Made by a program: the position numbers and the translations under genes. From Haemophilus sp. C1 (GTDB taxonomy: Bacteria > Pseudomonadota > Gammaproteobacteria > Enterobacterales > Pasteurellaceae), in assembly GCF_001276515.1 (NCBI RefSeq), contig NZ_LDVZ01000008.1:1-64000 (forward strand): a stretch of DNA of 64,000 nucleotides, given 5' to 3'. Of the stretch, positions 31,956 through 42,990 are shown one piece after another. The notes under the pieces were generated by a model that saw nothing but the letters and a program-made list of their open reading frames with translations, made no database searches and had not been told where the DNA came from. How positions within the stretch are numbered: position 1 is the first letter of the stretch; the number at the start of each line of letters is the position of its first letter.

Positions 31956-31987
31956 AACCCGCACTTTATAAGTTGCGGGTTTTTTGT
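31956..31987 (+). terminator. leu operon attenuator
   Basis: AACCCGCACTT (31956-31966) pairs with the following AGTTGCGGGTT (31971-31981) with one bulged T, and TTTTTTG follows. The stem contains a one-mismatch uptake signal (CCCGCACTT). It lies between leuL and leuA and should end transcription when leucine is plentiful. Confidence 0.88.
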
Positions 31988-32056
31988 CTAAAAAATACAG
32001 GAAAATGCACTGCACTTTGGAGTGATTTCAGAAGGACTTTTAGTAAGGACATTGTT

Positions 32057-33604
32057 ATGACAGATCGCGTTATTATTTTTGATACTACCTTGCGTGATGG
32101 GGAACAGGCATTAAAAGCAAGTTTGACGGTAAAAGAAAAGTTACAGATTGCTTTATCACTTGAACGCTTAGGCGTGGATGTAATGGAAGTGGGGTTCCCC
32201 GTTTCTTCTCAAGGGGATTTTGAATCGGTACAAACCATTGCACGCTATATCAAAAACGCTCGTGTTGCCGCGTTATCTCGAGCCGTAGATAAAGACATTG
32301 ATGCCGCATACGAGGTATTGAAAGTTGCTGAAGCATTTCGTATTCATACTTTTATTGCAAGCTCGGCATTACACGTTGAAGCGAAATTAAAACGTTCTTT
32401 TGATGATGTAGTAGGAATGGCTGTTGCAGCAGTGAAACGTGCACGTAATTATACGGATGATGTTGAGTTCTCTTGCGAAGATGCCGGCCGTACAGGTATT
32501 GATAATATCTGTCGCATTGTTGAAGCCGCAATCAATGCGGGTGCAACTACGGTAAATATTCCTGATACAGTAGGTTTTTGTTTACCAAATGAATACGGCA
32601 ACATTATTGCTCAAGTGCGCAATCGCGTGCCGAATATCGACAAAGCTGTGATTTCTGTGCATTGCCATAATGACTTAGGTATGGCAACCGCTAATTCTTT
32701 AACCGCAGTACAAAATGGTGCGCGTCAAATTGAATGTACTATTAATGGAATTGGGGAACGTGCGGGCAATACTTCTCTTGAAGAAGTGGTAATGGCAATG
32801 AAAGTTCGCCAAGAGTTTATGGGCGTGGATACTCGTATCAACACTCAAGAAATTCACCGTGTGAGTCAAATGGTTAGCCAACTTTGTAATATGCCAATTC
32901 AACCAAATAAAGCTATTGTGGGTTCAAATGCTTTTGCCCATTCTTCTGGTATCCATCAAGATGGTATGTTGAAAAACAAAAATACCTACGAAATCATGTC
33001 ACCAGAAACCATCGGTTTGAAAAAAGAAAAATTGAATTTAACTGCACGTTCTGGTCGTGCGGCTGTGAAAGGTCATATGACAGATATGGGCTATAACGAA
33101 CAAGATTATGATTTGGATAAATTGTACGATGCGTTCTTAAAATTGGCGGATAAAAAAGGTCAGGTATTCGATTATGACTTAGAAGCATTGGCATTTATCG
33201 ATATGCAACAAGGGGATGAAGATCGTTTGGTATTAGATAAACTTTCTGCTCATTCAACGAAAGAATATCCGGCAACCGCTTTTGTTCAAGTGGAATTAGA
33301 TGGCGAAAAATTAAGTACGTCTTCAATTGGTGGTAATGGCCCGGTGGATGCCGTTTATAACGCAATCTTAAATTTAACTGGCTTAGAAATCAAAATGTCC
33401 CACTACAACTTAACTGCAAAAGGCGAAGGTGCTGAAGCCTTAGGTCAGGTGGATATCGTGGTTGAACATGAAGGCCGTAAATTCCATGGTGTTGGTTTAG
33501 CGACAGACATCGTTGAATCTTCCGCACTTGCTTTAGTTCATGCAATTAATGCCATTTATCGCGCACATAAAGTGGCAGACATTAAAAGCCATAAACATCA
33601 CTAA
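32057..33604 (+). CDS. leuA: 2-isopropylmalate synthase
   Basis: The 515-residue enzyme condenses acetyl-CoA with 2-ketoisovalerate, the first committed step to leucine. The HMGL-like barrel contains [16 protein letters not shown] and [15 protein letters not shown]; the C-terminal allosteric domain (about 400-515) binds leucine. The start at 32057 follows AAGGAC. An earlier in-frame start at 31973 falls in the attenuator and is rejected. It is the first structural gene of leuABCD. Confidence 0.97.
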   Translation: MTDRVIIFDTTLRDGEQALKASLTVKEKLQIALSLERLGVDVMEVGFPVSSQGDFESVQTIARYIKNARVAALSRAVDKDIDAAYEVLKVAEAFRIHTFIASSALHVEAKLKRSFDDVVGMAVAAVKRARNYTDDVEFSCEDAGRTGIDNICRIVEAAINAGATTVNIPDTVGFCLPNEYGNIIAQVRNRVPNIDKAVISVHCHNDLGMATANSLTAVQNGARQIECTINGIGERAGNTSLEEVVMAMKVRQEFMGVDTRINTQEIHRVSQMVSQLCNMPIQPNKAIVGSNAFAHSSGIHQDGMLKNKNTYEIMSPETIGLKKEKLNLTARSGRAAVKGHMTDMGYNEQDYDLDKLYDAFLKLADKKGQVFDYDLEALAFIDMQQGDEDRLVLDKLSAHSTKEYPATAFVQVELDGEKLSTSSIGGNGPVDAVYNAILNLTGLEIKMSHYNLTAKGEGAEALGQVDIVVEHEGRKFHGVGLATDIVESSALALVHAINAIYRAHKVADIKSHKHH

Positions 33605-33730
33605 CCCAATCCCCCTCTTTAGCAAAGATGGGTTAGGGGAGATTTGGCAGAAGTAACATCAACCTCAGTGGTGAATTTTATATCGTTAAAATCTCCTCCA
33701 GACCCTCTTCACAAAAGATGAGAGAAAATT
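33604..33730. repeat. Intergenic imperfect inverted repeat between leuA and leuB
   Basis: The left unit (33604-33645) read in reverse complement starts AAATCTCCCCTAACCCATCT and continues TTGCTAAAGAGGG. The right unit (33688-33730) reads AAATCTCCTCCAGACCCTCT followed by TCACAAAAGATGAGAG. They are inverted copies of one unit of about 35 bases with about 40 bases between. This looks like a dispersed intergenic palindrome. It may alter leuA-leuB read-through. Confidence 0.6.
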
Positions 33731-33757
33731 AACCGCACTTTAGTGTGACTGAAATAG

Positions 33758-34843
<1,086 letters not shown>

Positions 34844-34855
34844 TAAAAATAATTA

Positions 34856-34894
34856 AAGTGCGGTTGAAAAACACTTCGAATTTTAACCGCACTT
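34856..34894 (+). repeat. Inverted uptake-signal pair between leuB and leuC
   Basis: AAGTGCGGTT (34856-34865) and AACCGCACTT (34885-34894) face each other over a 19-base loop. It could form a hairpin, but the loop is long and there is no T-run, so it is probably not a full stop for leuBC transcription. Confidence 0.7.
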
Positions 34895-34919
34895 CCCTTA
34901 ACGAATAGAGAAAAATATT

Positions 34920-36329
34920 ATGGCAAAAACACTTTACGAAAAATTATTTGATTCACACATTGTGTATGAAGTAGAGGGCGAAACGCCAATTTTGTATATT
35001 AACCGTCATTTGATTCACGAAGTAACCAGCCCGCAAGCCTTTGATGGTTTACGTGTTGCGGGGCGCCAAGTGCGCCAAGTGAACAAAACTTTCGGCACAA
35101 TGGATCACAGCATTTCTACTCAAGTACGAGATGTCAATAAACTTGAAGGTCAAGCGAAAATTCAAGTGTTAGAACTTGATAAAAATACCAAGGCGACGGG
35201 TATCAAATTATTTGATATGACAACCAAAGAGCAAGGCATTGTACATGTTATGGGGCCTGAACAAGGTTTAACTTTGCCAGGCATGACAATCGTCTGCGGT
35301 GACTCCCACACAGCTACTCATGGTGCTTTCGGTGCTTTAGCATTTGGTATTGGCACTTCTGAAGTGGAACATGTATTAGCCACTCAAACACTAAAACAAG
35401 CTCGCGCAAAAAGTATGAAAATTGAAGTTCGAGGCAAAGTGGCACCGGGCATTACCGCCAAAGACATTATTCTTGCCATTATCGGTAAAACCACTATGGC
35501 GGGCGGTACAGGCCATGTAGTGGAATTCTGCGGCGAAGCGATTCGTGATCTTTCTATGGAAGGCCGTATGACCGTTTGTAATATGGCGATTGAAATGGGT
35601 GCCAAAGCAGGTTTAATCGCACCGGATGAAACTACTTTCGAATACTTAAAAGGTCGTCCACATGCACCGAAAGGTAAAGATTGGGATGATGCTGTCGCTT
35701 ATTGGAAAACCTTAAAATCTGATGAGGATGCAACATTTGATACAGTGGTGATATTGGATGCAAAAGACATCGCACCACAAGTAACTTGGGGGACAAACCC
35801 TGGGCAGGTAATTTCTGTGAATGAAACCATACCAAATCCGCAAGAAATGGCAGATCCTGTACAACGTGCTTCGGCGGAAAAAGCCTTACATTATATTGGC
35901 TTGGAAGCTGGCACTAATTTAAAAGATATTAAAGTTGATCAAGTATTTATCGGATCTTGCACCAACTCGCGCATTGAAGATTTACGCGCAGCAGCGGCGG
36001 TGATGAAAGGACGCAAAAAAGCCGATAACGTAAAACGGATTTTAGTGGTGCCGGGTTCAGGTTTAGTGAAAGAACAAGCAGAAAAAGAAGGTTTGGATAA
36101 AATCTTTATTGCAGCAGGTGCGGAATGGCGTAATCCGGGGTGTTCTATGTGTTTAGGGATGAACGATGACCGTTTAGGCGAATGGGAACGTTGTGCTTCC
36201 ACATCTAACCGTAACTTTGAAGGTCGTCAAGGTCGTAATGGACGTACCCATTTAGTAAGCCCTGCTATGGCGGCAGCGGCAGGAATGTTCGGTAAATTTG
36301 TTGATATTCGTGAAGTGGCATTAAATTAA
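34920..36329 (+). CDS. leuC: 3-isopropylmalate dehydratase large subunit
   Basis: The 469-residue subunit belongs to the aconitase family and, with LeuD, isomerises 2- to 3-isopropylmalate. The three [4Fe-4S] cysteines are in [12 protein letters not shown] and in [12 protein letters not shown]. The substrate/cluster-region motif [22 protein letters not shown] is present. It is followed by leuD after 24 bases. Confidence 0.97.
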   Translation: MAKTLYEKLFDSHIVYEVEGETPILYINRHLIHEVTSPQAFDGLRVAGRQVRQVNKTFGTMDHSISTQVRDVNKLEGQAKIQVLELDKNTKATGIKLFDMTTKEQGIVHVMGPEQGLTLPGMTIVCGDSHTATHGAFGALAFGIGTSEVEHVLATQTLKQARAKSMKIEVRGKVAPGITAKDIILAIIGKTTMAGGTGHVVEFCGEAIRDLSMEGRMTVCNMAIEMGAKAGLIAPDETTFEYLKGRPHAPKGKDWDDAVAYWKTLKSDEDATFDTVVILDAKDIAPQVTWGTNPGQVISVNETIPNPQEMADPVQRASAEKALHYIGLEAGTNLKDIKVDQVFIGSCTNSRIEDLRAAAAVMKGRKKADNVKRILVVPGSGLVKEQAEKEGLDKIFIAAGAEWRNPGCSMCLGMNDDRLGEWERCASTSNRNFEGRQGRNGRTHLVSPAMAAAAGMFGKFVDIREVALN

Positions 36330-36353
36330 AGTGCAAAAAGAGGAAAAAGAAAA

Positions 36354-36956
36354 ATGGCAGGATTTAAACAACTTTCAGGCTTAGTCGTACCATTGGATGC
36401 GGCAAATATAGATACCGATGCAATTATCCCAAAACAATTTTTACAAGCCATTACTCGCGTGGGTTTCGGCAAACACTTATTCCACGAATGGCGTTATTTA
36501 GATGTAGAAGGCAGCAAGCCTAATCCGGAATTTGTGTTGAATTATCCACAATATCAAGGCGCAACCATTTTATTAGCACGTAAAAACCTTGGCTGTGGTT
36601 CCTCTCGTGAGCATGCGCCTTGGGCATTAGCAGATTATGGTTTTAAAGTAATGATTGCACCAAGTTTTGCAGATATTTTCTATAACAACAGCTTAAATAA
36701 TCATATGTTACCGATTCGCTTAAGCGAAGAAGAAGTGGAAGAAATCTTCCAATGGGTATGGGCAAATGAAGGTAAACAAATCCATGTGGATTTAGAAGCG
36801 ATGACCGTAACTGTAGGTGACAAAGTCTATCACTTTGAACTGGATGAATTCCGCCGTCATTGTTTGTTAAACGGATTGGATAATATCGGCTTAACCCTTC
36901 AACACGAAGACAAAATCTCAGAATACGAGAAAAACATCCCAGCGTTCTTACGCTAA
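36354..36956 (+). CDS. leuD: 3-isopropylmalate dehydratase small subunit
   Basis: The 200-residue swivel-domain subunit partners LeuC. The N-terminal [14 protein letters not shown] and the [19 protein letters not shown] signature are intact. It is the last gene of leuABCD. Its stop lies about 30 bases before IS copy 3, whose end hairpin would terminate the operon. Confidence 0.97.
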   Translation: MAGFKQLSGLVVPLDAANIDTDAIIPKQFLQAITRVGFGKHLFHEWRYLDVEGSKPNPEFVLNYPQYQGATILLARKNLGCGSSREHAPWALADYGFKVMIAPSFADIFYNNSLNNHMLPIRLSEEEVEEIFQWVWANEGKQIHVDLEAMTVTVGDKVYHFELDEFRRHCLLNGLDNIGLTLQHEDKISEYEKNIPAFLR

Positions 36957-37011
36957 AAAAGATAAAAGTTAGGTGTTTTTTATTTAACCCTAAAAGTTAG
37001 ACTATTAAATT

Positions 37012-37050
37012 AAGGACTGAGTTCTATACTCCATGGGGCTTAGTCCTTTT
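37012..37050 (+). terminator. IS-end hairpin acting as leuD terminator
   Basis: AAGGACTGAG (37012-37021) pairs with CTTAGTCCTT (37039-37048, one G-U pair) and runs into TTTT. It lies 56 bases after the leuD stop. Confidence 0.75.
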
Positions 37051-37677
37051 AGTTTACACTGAGTACGCTCATGATTGTAATAATGAATGTACTCATGAAT
37101 TATTTTTCTAGTTGATCAAAAGTATCAAATTGTTTTCCATTGTAGTCTTCCTTTTTTACTGCCCAAATAAGCTCTCCGTCACCGCATTATCTAAACAATT
37201 TCTTTTTCTCGGCATACTTTGTTGAATACTGTTTTTCAATAGGATTTATTGATAACCTCTCATTTGATATTATTTTCTTTGCTCGCACTACAGTGCAATA
37301 AAATTTGTCCAATTATTGCATAATGGCTTTTCACTTCAGATATTGTTTGATTTAATGGGGGATTATTCAGTATTTTCTTTTATCATTTGAAAGAACAAAT
37401 CGATAAAGATAAGACGATATCACAACAAATTATACGGATTATCGTGATAATCATGAATGTTACGTTTATCCTCTTATTACTCTAGCTCTAAGTCCTCCTC
37501 AACATCAATCATAAGAAAACCCAACGTATGATAAATATATTGGACATTAAGGAGAATTTGACGATTTAATATTTGTTCGGGAGGTTGAAAATATGTTTGG
37601 ATGAGAAAACAATTTTTACTGTGTTGAAGATAAAAATCCCTCACTTGTTGTTTGGCAGATAGAGTGTATTTAGTCAA

Positions 37678-37732
37678 TAAAAAATCTGCGCCTTAGTCAG
37701 TTGGTTGTTTAGTCCAACTTTAGGGGCAGATT
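37678..37732 (-). terminator. IS-end hairpin acting as alaA terminator
   Basis: On the minus strand ATCTGC-CCC pairs with GGCGCAGAT with one mismatch, with an inner TTGG/CCAA stem, then TTTTTT. It lies about 36 bases beyond the alaA stop codon. Confidence 0.7.
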
Positions 37733-37767
37733 ATTTAGTCTTCTTTATTATTTGGTCAAAATATAAG

Positions 37768-38982
37768 TTATTGACGGTAGTCCGACAAAAATCTTGCTAA
37801 TTTTGTAATGGCTTCTTCAAGTTGATTTACATAAGGAAGAGTAACAACACGGAAGTGATCTGGAGAATGCCAATTAAATCCTTTACCGTGCACAAGTAAC
37901 ACTTTTTCTTTGCGGAGTAAATCAAGCACCATTTTTTCATCACTGTGAATATTGAATTTTTTCACATCGATTTTTGGGAACATATACATCGCCCCCATTG
38001 GTTTTACGCAAGTAATACCGGGTATTTGAGTAATAAGATCATAGGCTTTGTTTCGTTGCTCAAGTAATCGGCCGCCCGGTAAAATAAATTCATTAATACT
38101 TTGATAGCCACCAAGTGCGGTTTGAATTGCATGTTGCATTGGTACGTTAGCACATAAACGCATAGATGCCAGCATATCTAAACCTTCAATATAACCTTTC
38201 GCATTATGTTTTGGACCATTTAAAATCATCCAGCCTTGGCGGAAGCCTGCAACTCGATAAGCTTTTGATAAACCATTTAACGTAACGGTTAATAAATCAG
38301 GGGCAAGTGCGGCAATGTGATGATGTACTGCGCCATCGTATAAAATTTTGTCGTAGATTTCGTCAGCGAAGATAATCAAATTATTTTGGCGAGCGATTTC
38401 TACAATTTCTTGTAATAATTCTTTGCTGTACACCGCTCCAGTTGGGTTGTTTGGGTTGATGATGACAATCGCTTTAGTCTTCGCATTCATCTTGGCTTTA
38501 ATATCATCAATAGCGGGGAACCAATTTGCTTCTTCATCACAAAGGTAATGAACAGCTTTACCGCCAGAAAGGGTTACCGCTGCAGTCCAAAGCGGATAAT
38601 CAGGCATCGGCACAAGTACTTCATCACCATCATTGAGCAATGCTTGCATTGCCATTGTGATAAGCTCAGATACGCCGTTACCAATATACACATCATTGAC
38701 GGTCGCACCGTGAATCCCTTTTGATTGATAATATTGCACAATCGCCTTACGAGCAGAATATAACCCTTTTGAATCACAATAGCCTTGAGCCGATGGCAAA
38801 TTACGTAGCACGTCCACTAAAATTTCATCGGGTGCTTCAAAGCCGAAAGGGGCGGGGTTGCCGATATTAAGTTTTAAAATTTTATTGCCTTCTTCTTCTA
38901 AGCGTAGTGCTTCTTTGTGCACTGGCCCGCGAATGTCATAACATACGTGTTCTAATTTGTCGGATTTTGGGAATAATCGCAT
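37768..38982 (-). CDS. alaA: Alanine aminotransferase AlaA (YfbQ type)
   Basis: The 404-residue PLP enzyme is a class I aminotransferase closest to E. coli AlaA, the main pyruvate-glutamate transaminase making alanine. The N-terminal LEHVCYDIRGPV and KILKLNIGNPAPFGF blocks are near-identical to that family. The PLP lysine is in NGLSKAYRVAGFRQGW. NPNNPTGAVYSKEL is present. It is divergent from menF and convergent with leuD across IS copy 3. Confidence 0.92.
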   Translation of the reverse strand: MRLFPKSDKLEHVCYDIRGPVHKEALRLEEEGNKILKLNIGNPAPFGFEAPDEILVDVLRNLPSAQGYCDSKGLYSARKAIVQYYQSKGIHGATVNDVYIGNGVSELITMAMQALLNDGDEVLVPMPDYPLWTAAVTLSGGKAVHYLCDEEANWFPAIDDIKAKMNAKTKAIVIINPNNPTGAVYSKELLQEIVEIARQNNLIIFADEIYDKILYDGAVHHHIAALAPDLLTVTLNGLSKAYRVAGFRQGWMILNGPKHNAKGYIEGLDMLASMRLCANVPMQHAIQTALGGYQSINEFILPGGRLLEQRNKAYDLITQIPGITCVKPMGAMYMFPKIDVKKFNIHSDEKMVLDLLRKEKVLLVHGKGFNWHSPDHFRVVTLPYVNQLEEAITKLARFLSDYRQ

Positions 38983-39137
38983 AGTGAAATCCTTTTGTAT
39001 CTAATAAATTTTTCGAGAAAAGTGCGGTTAATTTACGCTGAATTTTCAATATTGAAAAGATTCTGTAAAAAAATTTTTTGTCATTAACAATCTGCGGTAG
39101 AATACGGCTAATTTTTGTGTATTTAAAACAAAATCTA

Positions 39138-40409
39138 ATGAGTTATTTAGCGCAGGCAATGGGCGAGTTAAAATCGCAAATTCACGCATATTTACAGCAA
39201 TCAATGAATGAACTTGTCCGTTTTCAGGTGAAACTGGACAAGGTTGATTTGTTGGCTTGGCTGAAAGGTCAATCTGCGTATCCACAATTTTATTTACATT
39301 TTCGTGATGAAGCAAAAGCATTGGCTGCTCTTGGTGAAGAGCGGTCATTTTCACAGTTAAATTTAGCACAAGAGTTTATTGAAGAAAGCGGTTTCCCACT
39401 GGTAGGCGGTTTGCAATTTCAAGGTACTGCACAATTTGTATTACCCAAAGTTCTTGTTGAACAGGATGAGAAAGGTATGTTGGTATCATTTTTTGTGAAA
39501 GATGAACAAAGTGCTAATGATTCCTTAGCTTATCTCAAAACTTTTGAAAATATCACCGCACTTTCTGCTTTGCCAAAACAGATTCCTTTGCATACAGATC
39601 CTCGAGCTAACGAAAGAACTTGGTGTGATTGGGTAAATCAGGCTTTGGTAGAAGTTAAAAGTGGGGAACTAACAAAAATTGTATTAGCCAATGAAACCAC
39701 TTTTCATTTAAAGCAAGCGATTAATGCGTACGATTTTTTAGCAGAAAGCGAAAAACAAAATCAAGGTTGTTATCATTTTTTGTGGGCTGAAAATCCTCAT
39801 TCGGTTTTTGTTGGCTCTACGCCAGAACGCCTATTTGCTCGTGAGTATAACTTGTTGTTAACCGAGGCTCTGGCGGGTACGGCATCGGTTTCTGAAAGTG
39901 AGGAAGAAACGCAATCTCAAGCTAATTGGTTGTTAAATGACGAGAAAAATTTAAAAGAAAATTGGTTGGTCGTAGAAGATATTTCGCAGAATTTACGTAA
40001 GCAAGTAGAAAGTTTTGATGTAAGCAATGTGGAATTGAAACCGTTACGTAAAGTACAACATTTGATTCGTAAAATTCGTGCAAATTTGACCGCACATTAT
40101 GCAGATGTCAATATATTAAAAGCGATTCATCCTACAGCTGCAGTATCTGGTTTGCCACAGCAACAAGCCAAAATGATTTTGTCAGAAATTGAAACCTTTG
40201 ATCGAGGCTGGTATGCGGGAACATTGGGTATGATGAGCGATGCATGTTCAGAATTTTGTGTGGCGATTCGTTCCGCCTTTATTGAGGGTCATCGTATTCG
40301 TGTATTTGCTGGCGCGGGCATTGTGGCAGGCTCGCAGCCATTGGAAGAATGGAAAGAAATTGAACGTAAAGCAGCAGGGTTGATTTCCTTGTTTGCAGAA
40401 GAAAAATGA
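39138..40409 (+). CDS. menF: Isochorismate synthase MenF
   Basis: This enzyme of the chorismate-using family makes isochorismate for menaquinone. The 423-residue frame from 39138 includes the catalytic C-terminal part: GELTKIVLANET, VFVGSTPERLFARE, HPTAAVSGLP, EIETFDRGWYAGTLGM and VFAGAGIVAGSQPLEEWKEIE. No strong ribosome-binding site precedes ATG 39138, so a nearby start is possible; the open frame reaches back to 39078. It overlaps the frame of menD by 4 bases. Confidence 0.93.
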   Translation: MSYLAQAMGELKSQIHAYLQQSMNELVRFQVKLDKVDLLAWLKGQSAYPQFYLHFRDEAKALAALGEERSFSQLNLAQEFIEESGFPLVGGLQFQGTAQFVLPKVLVEQDEKGMLVSFFVKDEQSANDSLAYLKTFENITALSALPKQIPLHTDPRANERTWCDWVNQALVEVKSGELTKIVLANETTFHLKQAINAYDFLAESEKQNQGCYHFLWAENPHSVFVGSTPERLFAREYNLLLTEALAGTASVSESEEETQSQANWLLNDEKNLKENWLVVEDISQNLRKQVESFDVSNVELKPLRKVQHLIRKIRANLTAHYADVNILKAIHPTAAVSGLPQQQAKMILSEIETFDRGWYAGTLGMMSDACSEFCVAIRSAFIEGHRIRVFAGAGIVAGSQPLEEWKEIERKAAGLISLFAEEK

Positions 40410-40423
40410 TAACGGAGAAAAAA

Positions 40424-42130
40424 ATGTCGGTAAGCGTGTTTAATCGTTGTTGGTCGAAAGTGATTTTAGAAACCTTGGTGCGCCAAGGCGTTTCTCACGT
40501 TTGTATCGCGCCAGGTTCGCGTTCGACACCTTTAACTCTTGAAGCCGTACGTTTGCAAAATGCGGGGGCAGTCACTTGTCATACACATTTTGATGAACGT
40601 GGTTTAGGTTTTTTTGCTTTGGGTATTGCTAAGGCAACTCAATCACCTGTTGCCATTATCGTGACATCAGGCACGGCGACTGCAAACCTTTATCCTGCCA
40701 TTATTGAAGCACGCCAAACCGGTGTGAATTTATTTGTTTTAACTGCGGATCGTCCACCAGAACTTTGGGAGTGCGGTGCAAATCAGGCGATTTTGCAGCA
40801 AAATATGTTTGGTCAGTATCCGGTTTCAAATGTTAATTTACCTAAACCGAATGCGAATTATTCTGCGCAGTGGTTAATTTCTTTACTTGAACAGGCTGCT
40901 TTCCAGCAAAAACAACAAGGTGGCGTTGTTCATATTAATGTACCATTTGCCGAGCCACTTTATGATGCAACTGGTGAGGCTGTAGATTCTCACCCTTGGC
41001 TGCAACCGTTACAGCGCTGGTTAATTCAAACTAAGCCTTGGATGAATGTGGAAGCGCAACAGAACGAAGTATTAATGCATGAAAACTGGGATCATTGGCG
41101 CACTAAGCGTGGTGTCGTTGTGGTTGGTCAATTACCTGCAGAACAAGCGATGAGTATTAATTCTTGGGCAACCTCAATGGGCTGGGTATTGCTGACGGAT
41201 ATTCAATCTGGTGTTGTTCCAACTACGCCTTATGAAGATATTTGGCTCGCAAACCAAACTGTTCGTGAAAAACTTCTGCAAGCTGATATTGTTATTCAAT
41301 TTGGTGCACGCTTTATTAGTAAACGAATTAATCAATTCTTACAGGCGTTTAAAGGTGAATTTTGGTTGGTTGAACAAAGCGGTAAGGCATTAGATCCTTA
41401 TCATCATTCGCTGACAAGATTTAATGCTAAAGCACATCATTGGTTGCGTGCGCATCCTCCTTTACGCCAAAAGCCTTGGTTGCTTGAGCCATTAGCTTTA
41501 TCTAAGTTCTGTGCGACCTTTATTGAACAGCAAGTAGGCGGAAATTTAACGGAAGCCTCGTTCGCATTACGTTTACCAACACTTTTACCTTATAACGGTG
41601 TTTTATTTTTAGGTAATAGTTTACTTGTTCGTCTGGTTGATGCGCTAACGCAATTACCAGAAAGTTATCCTGTTTATACCAATCGTGGCGCGAGTGGAAT
41701 TGATGGTTTGTTGGCTACGGCAGCTGGAATTGGTATAGGTTCAAATAAACCTGTTGTTGCGGTAATTGGCGATACGTCCACTTTATATGATCTAAATTCT
41801 TTCGCATTATTCAAAAACGTTACGCAACCAACGGTAATCTTTGTGATCAATAATAATGGTGGTGCGATTTTTGATATGTTACCTGTGGATGAACAAGTCA
41901 AAGATCAGTTCTATCGATTACCGCATAATGGCGATTTTTCTCAAATCGCGGCAATGTTCGATCTCAAATACGCTCATCCTTATACTTGGGCAGATCTTAA
42001 TTCCGTTGTTAAACAGGCTTATAGTCGTCGCAAGGCAACGTTAATTGAAATTAAAACCAATCCGAGTGATGGTAGTGGTTTGTATAAACGCTTAATCGAG
42101 CAAATTAGTCACGCCGTGATTGGTGCTTAA
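40424..42130 (+). CDS. menD: SEPHCHC synthase MenD
   Basis: The 568-residue thiamine-diphosphate enzyme joins 2-ketoglutarate to isochorismate in menaquinone synthesis. The ThDP-related glutamate block is APGSRSTPLTLEA with HFDERGLGFFALGIAKAT; the cofactor-binding GDTSTLYDLNSF with NNNGGAIFDMLP is C-terminal. The start at 40424 is preceded by AACGGAGAAA and gives the normal length. The frame opens at 40406. Confidence 0.96.
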   Translation: MSVSVFNRCWSKVILETLVRQGVSHVCIAPGSRSTPLTLEAVRLQNAGAVTCHTHFDERGLGFFALGIAKATQSPVAIIVTSGTATANLYPAIIEARQTGVNLFVLTADRPPELWECGANQAILQQNMFGQYPVSNVNLPKPNANYSAQWLISLLEQAAFQQKQQGGVVHINVPFAEPLYDATGEAVDSHPWLQPLQRWLIQTKPWMNVEAQQNEVLMHENWDHWRTKRGVVVVGQLPAEQAMSINSWATSMGWVLLTDIQSGVVPTTPYEDIWLANQTVREKLLQADIVIQFGARFISKRINQFLQAFKGEFWLVEQSGKALDPYHHSLTRFNAKAHHWLRAHPPLRQKPWLLEPLALSKFCATFIEQQVGGNLTEASFALRLPTLLPYNGVLFLGNSLLVRLVDALTQLPESYPVYTNRGASGIDGLLATAAGIGIGSNKPVVAVIGDTSTLYDLNSFALFKNVTQPTVIFVINNNGGAIFDMLPVDEQVKDQFYRLPHNGDFSQIAAMFDLKYAHPYTWADLNSVVKQAYSRRKATLIEIKTNPSDGSGLYKRLIEQISHAVIGA

Positions 42131-42137
42131 GTATTCT

Positions 42138-42175
42138 GTAGGCGGGCTTTAGTCCGCCATATTTTATTATTTTCT
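42138..42175 (+). terminator. Hairpin between menD and menH
   Basis: GGCGG (42141-42145) pairs with CCGCC (42154-42158) over an 8-base loop and is followed by ATATTTTATTATTTT. It could partly terminate menFD transcription before menH. Confidence 0.5.
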
Positions 42176-42191
42176 ATCAATAATCCTTTCA

Positions 42192-42935
42192 ATGATAAAC
42201 ATCATTTTTCTTCACGGACTTCTTGGTACAAAAAACGACTGGCAAAAAGTCATTGAAAATCTACCGCACTTTAATTGTATTGCGCTAGATTTGCCTTTTC
42301 ATGGACAAGCCAAAGGCGTTGAAGTTACAAATTTTGAAGAAACGGCGGAGTATTTATCTCAGCAAATTAAAAGTGCGGTAAAAAATGAACCCTATTTTCT
42401 TGTTGGGTATTCTTTAGGCGGACGGATTGCTTTGTATTATGCACTGCAAGCTCAGGTGGAAAGATCTAATTTGCAAGGCGTTATTTTAGAAGGGGCGAAT
42501 CTAGGTTTAAAAACTGACGAAGAAAAGCAAGTTCGTTTTCAGCTGGATTTTGTTTGGGCTCAACGTTTTATACAACAATCGCCAGAAAATGTGTTAAATG
42601 ATTGGTATCAACAACCTGTGTTTTCCCATTTGACTGCAGAAGAAAGATTACAGTTGGTTGAAAAACGAAAATCAAATTGCGGGGAAAATATTGGCAAAAT
42701 GTTGTTGGCGACAAGTCTATCCAAACAACCTGATTTTAGTGAAAAAGTGCGGTTAAGTTCTTTGCCATTTTTTTATTTTTGTGGCGAACGAGATCATAAA
42801 TTTCAAACTATTACGAAAGAAAATCAAATTAATTTAGTGACAATTCCCTGTGCTGGGCATAACTCACATTTAGAAAATTCAAAATATTTCTCTAAAAAAA
42901 TAGAAAATTGCATATTAAAAATTGCTAGACCTTAG
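42192..42935 (+). CDS. menH: SHCHC synthase MenH (alpha/beta hydrolase)
   Basis: The 247-residue protein of the alpha/beta-hydrolase fold removes pyruvate from SEPHCHC, the step after MenD. The oxyanion region FLHGLLGTKNDW, the nucleophile elbow VGYSLGGRIALYYA, a late Asp (CGERDHKF) and the catalytic His (CAGHNSHLEN) are all visible. Three uptake signals fall in or near it. menC, menE and menB do not follow here. Confidence 0.93.
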   Translation: MINIIFLHGLLGTKNDWQKVIENLPHFNCIALDLPFHGQAKGVEVTNFEETAEYLSQQIKSAVKNEPYFLVGYSLGGRIALYYALQAQVERSNLQGVILEGANLGLKTDEEKQVRFQLDFVWAQRFIQQSPENVLNDWYQQPVFSHLTAEERLQLVEKRKSNCGENIGKMLLATSLSKQPDFSEKVRLSSLPFFYFCGERDHKFQTITKENQINLVTIPCAGHNSHLENSKYFSKKIENCILKIARP

Positions 42936-42990
42936 TTAAAATGCTAGGATTCAATCCTTTCTATTTATAATAAACTTCTAAGGAAACACA

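Larger units (their letters stand above)
36986..37733 (-). mobile_element. IS3-family remnant, copy 3 (internally deleted)
   Basis: The right end (CTAAAAGTTAGAC from about 36990, then the GGACTGAG hairpin and the stretch around 37050-37160) matches copy 2. The left end (37678-37733, CTTTAGGGGCAGAT) also matches. Between them about half of the element is missing and the reading frames are broken. A scrap of orfA (TLSAKQQVRDFYLQHSKNCF) is readable at 37590-37677. It sits between the convergent ends of leuD and alaA. Confidence 0.8.

Noticed and set aside
31973..32056. N-terminal extension of LeuA
   Set aside because: The frame starts inside the attenuator; 32057 has a ribosome-binding site and gives the usual 515 residues.
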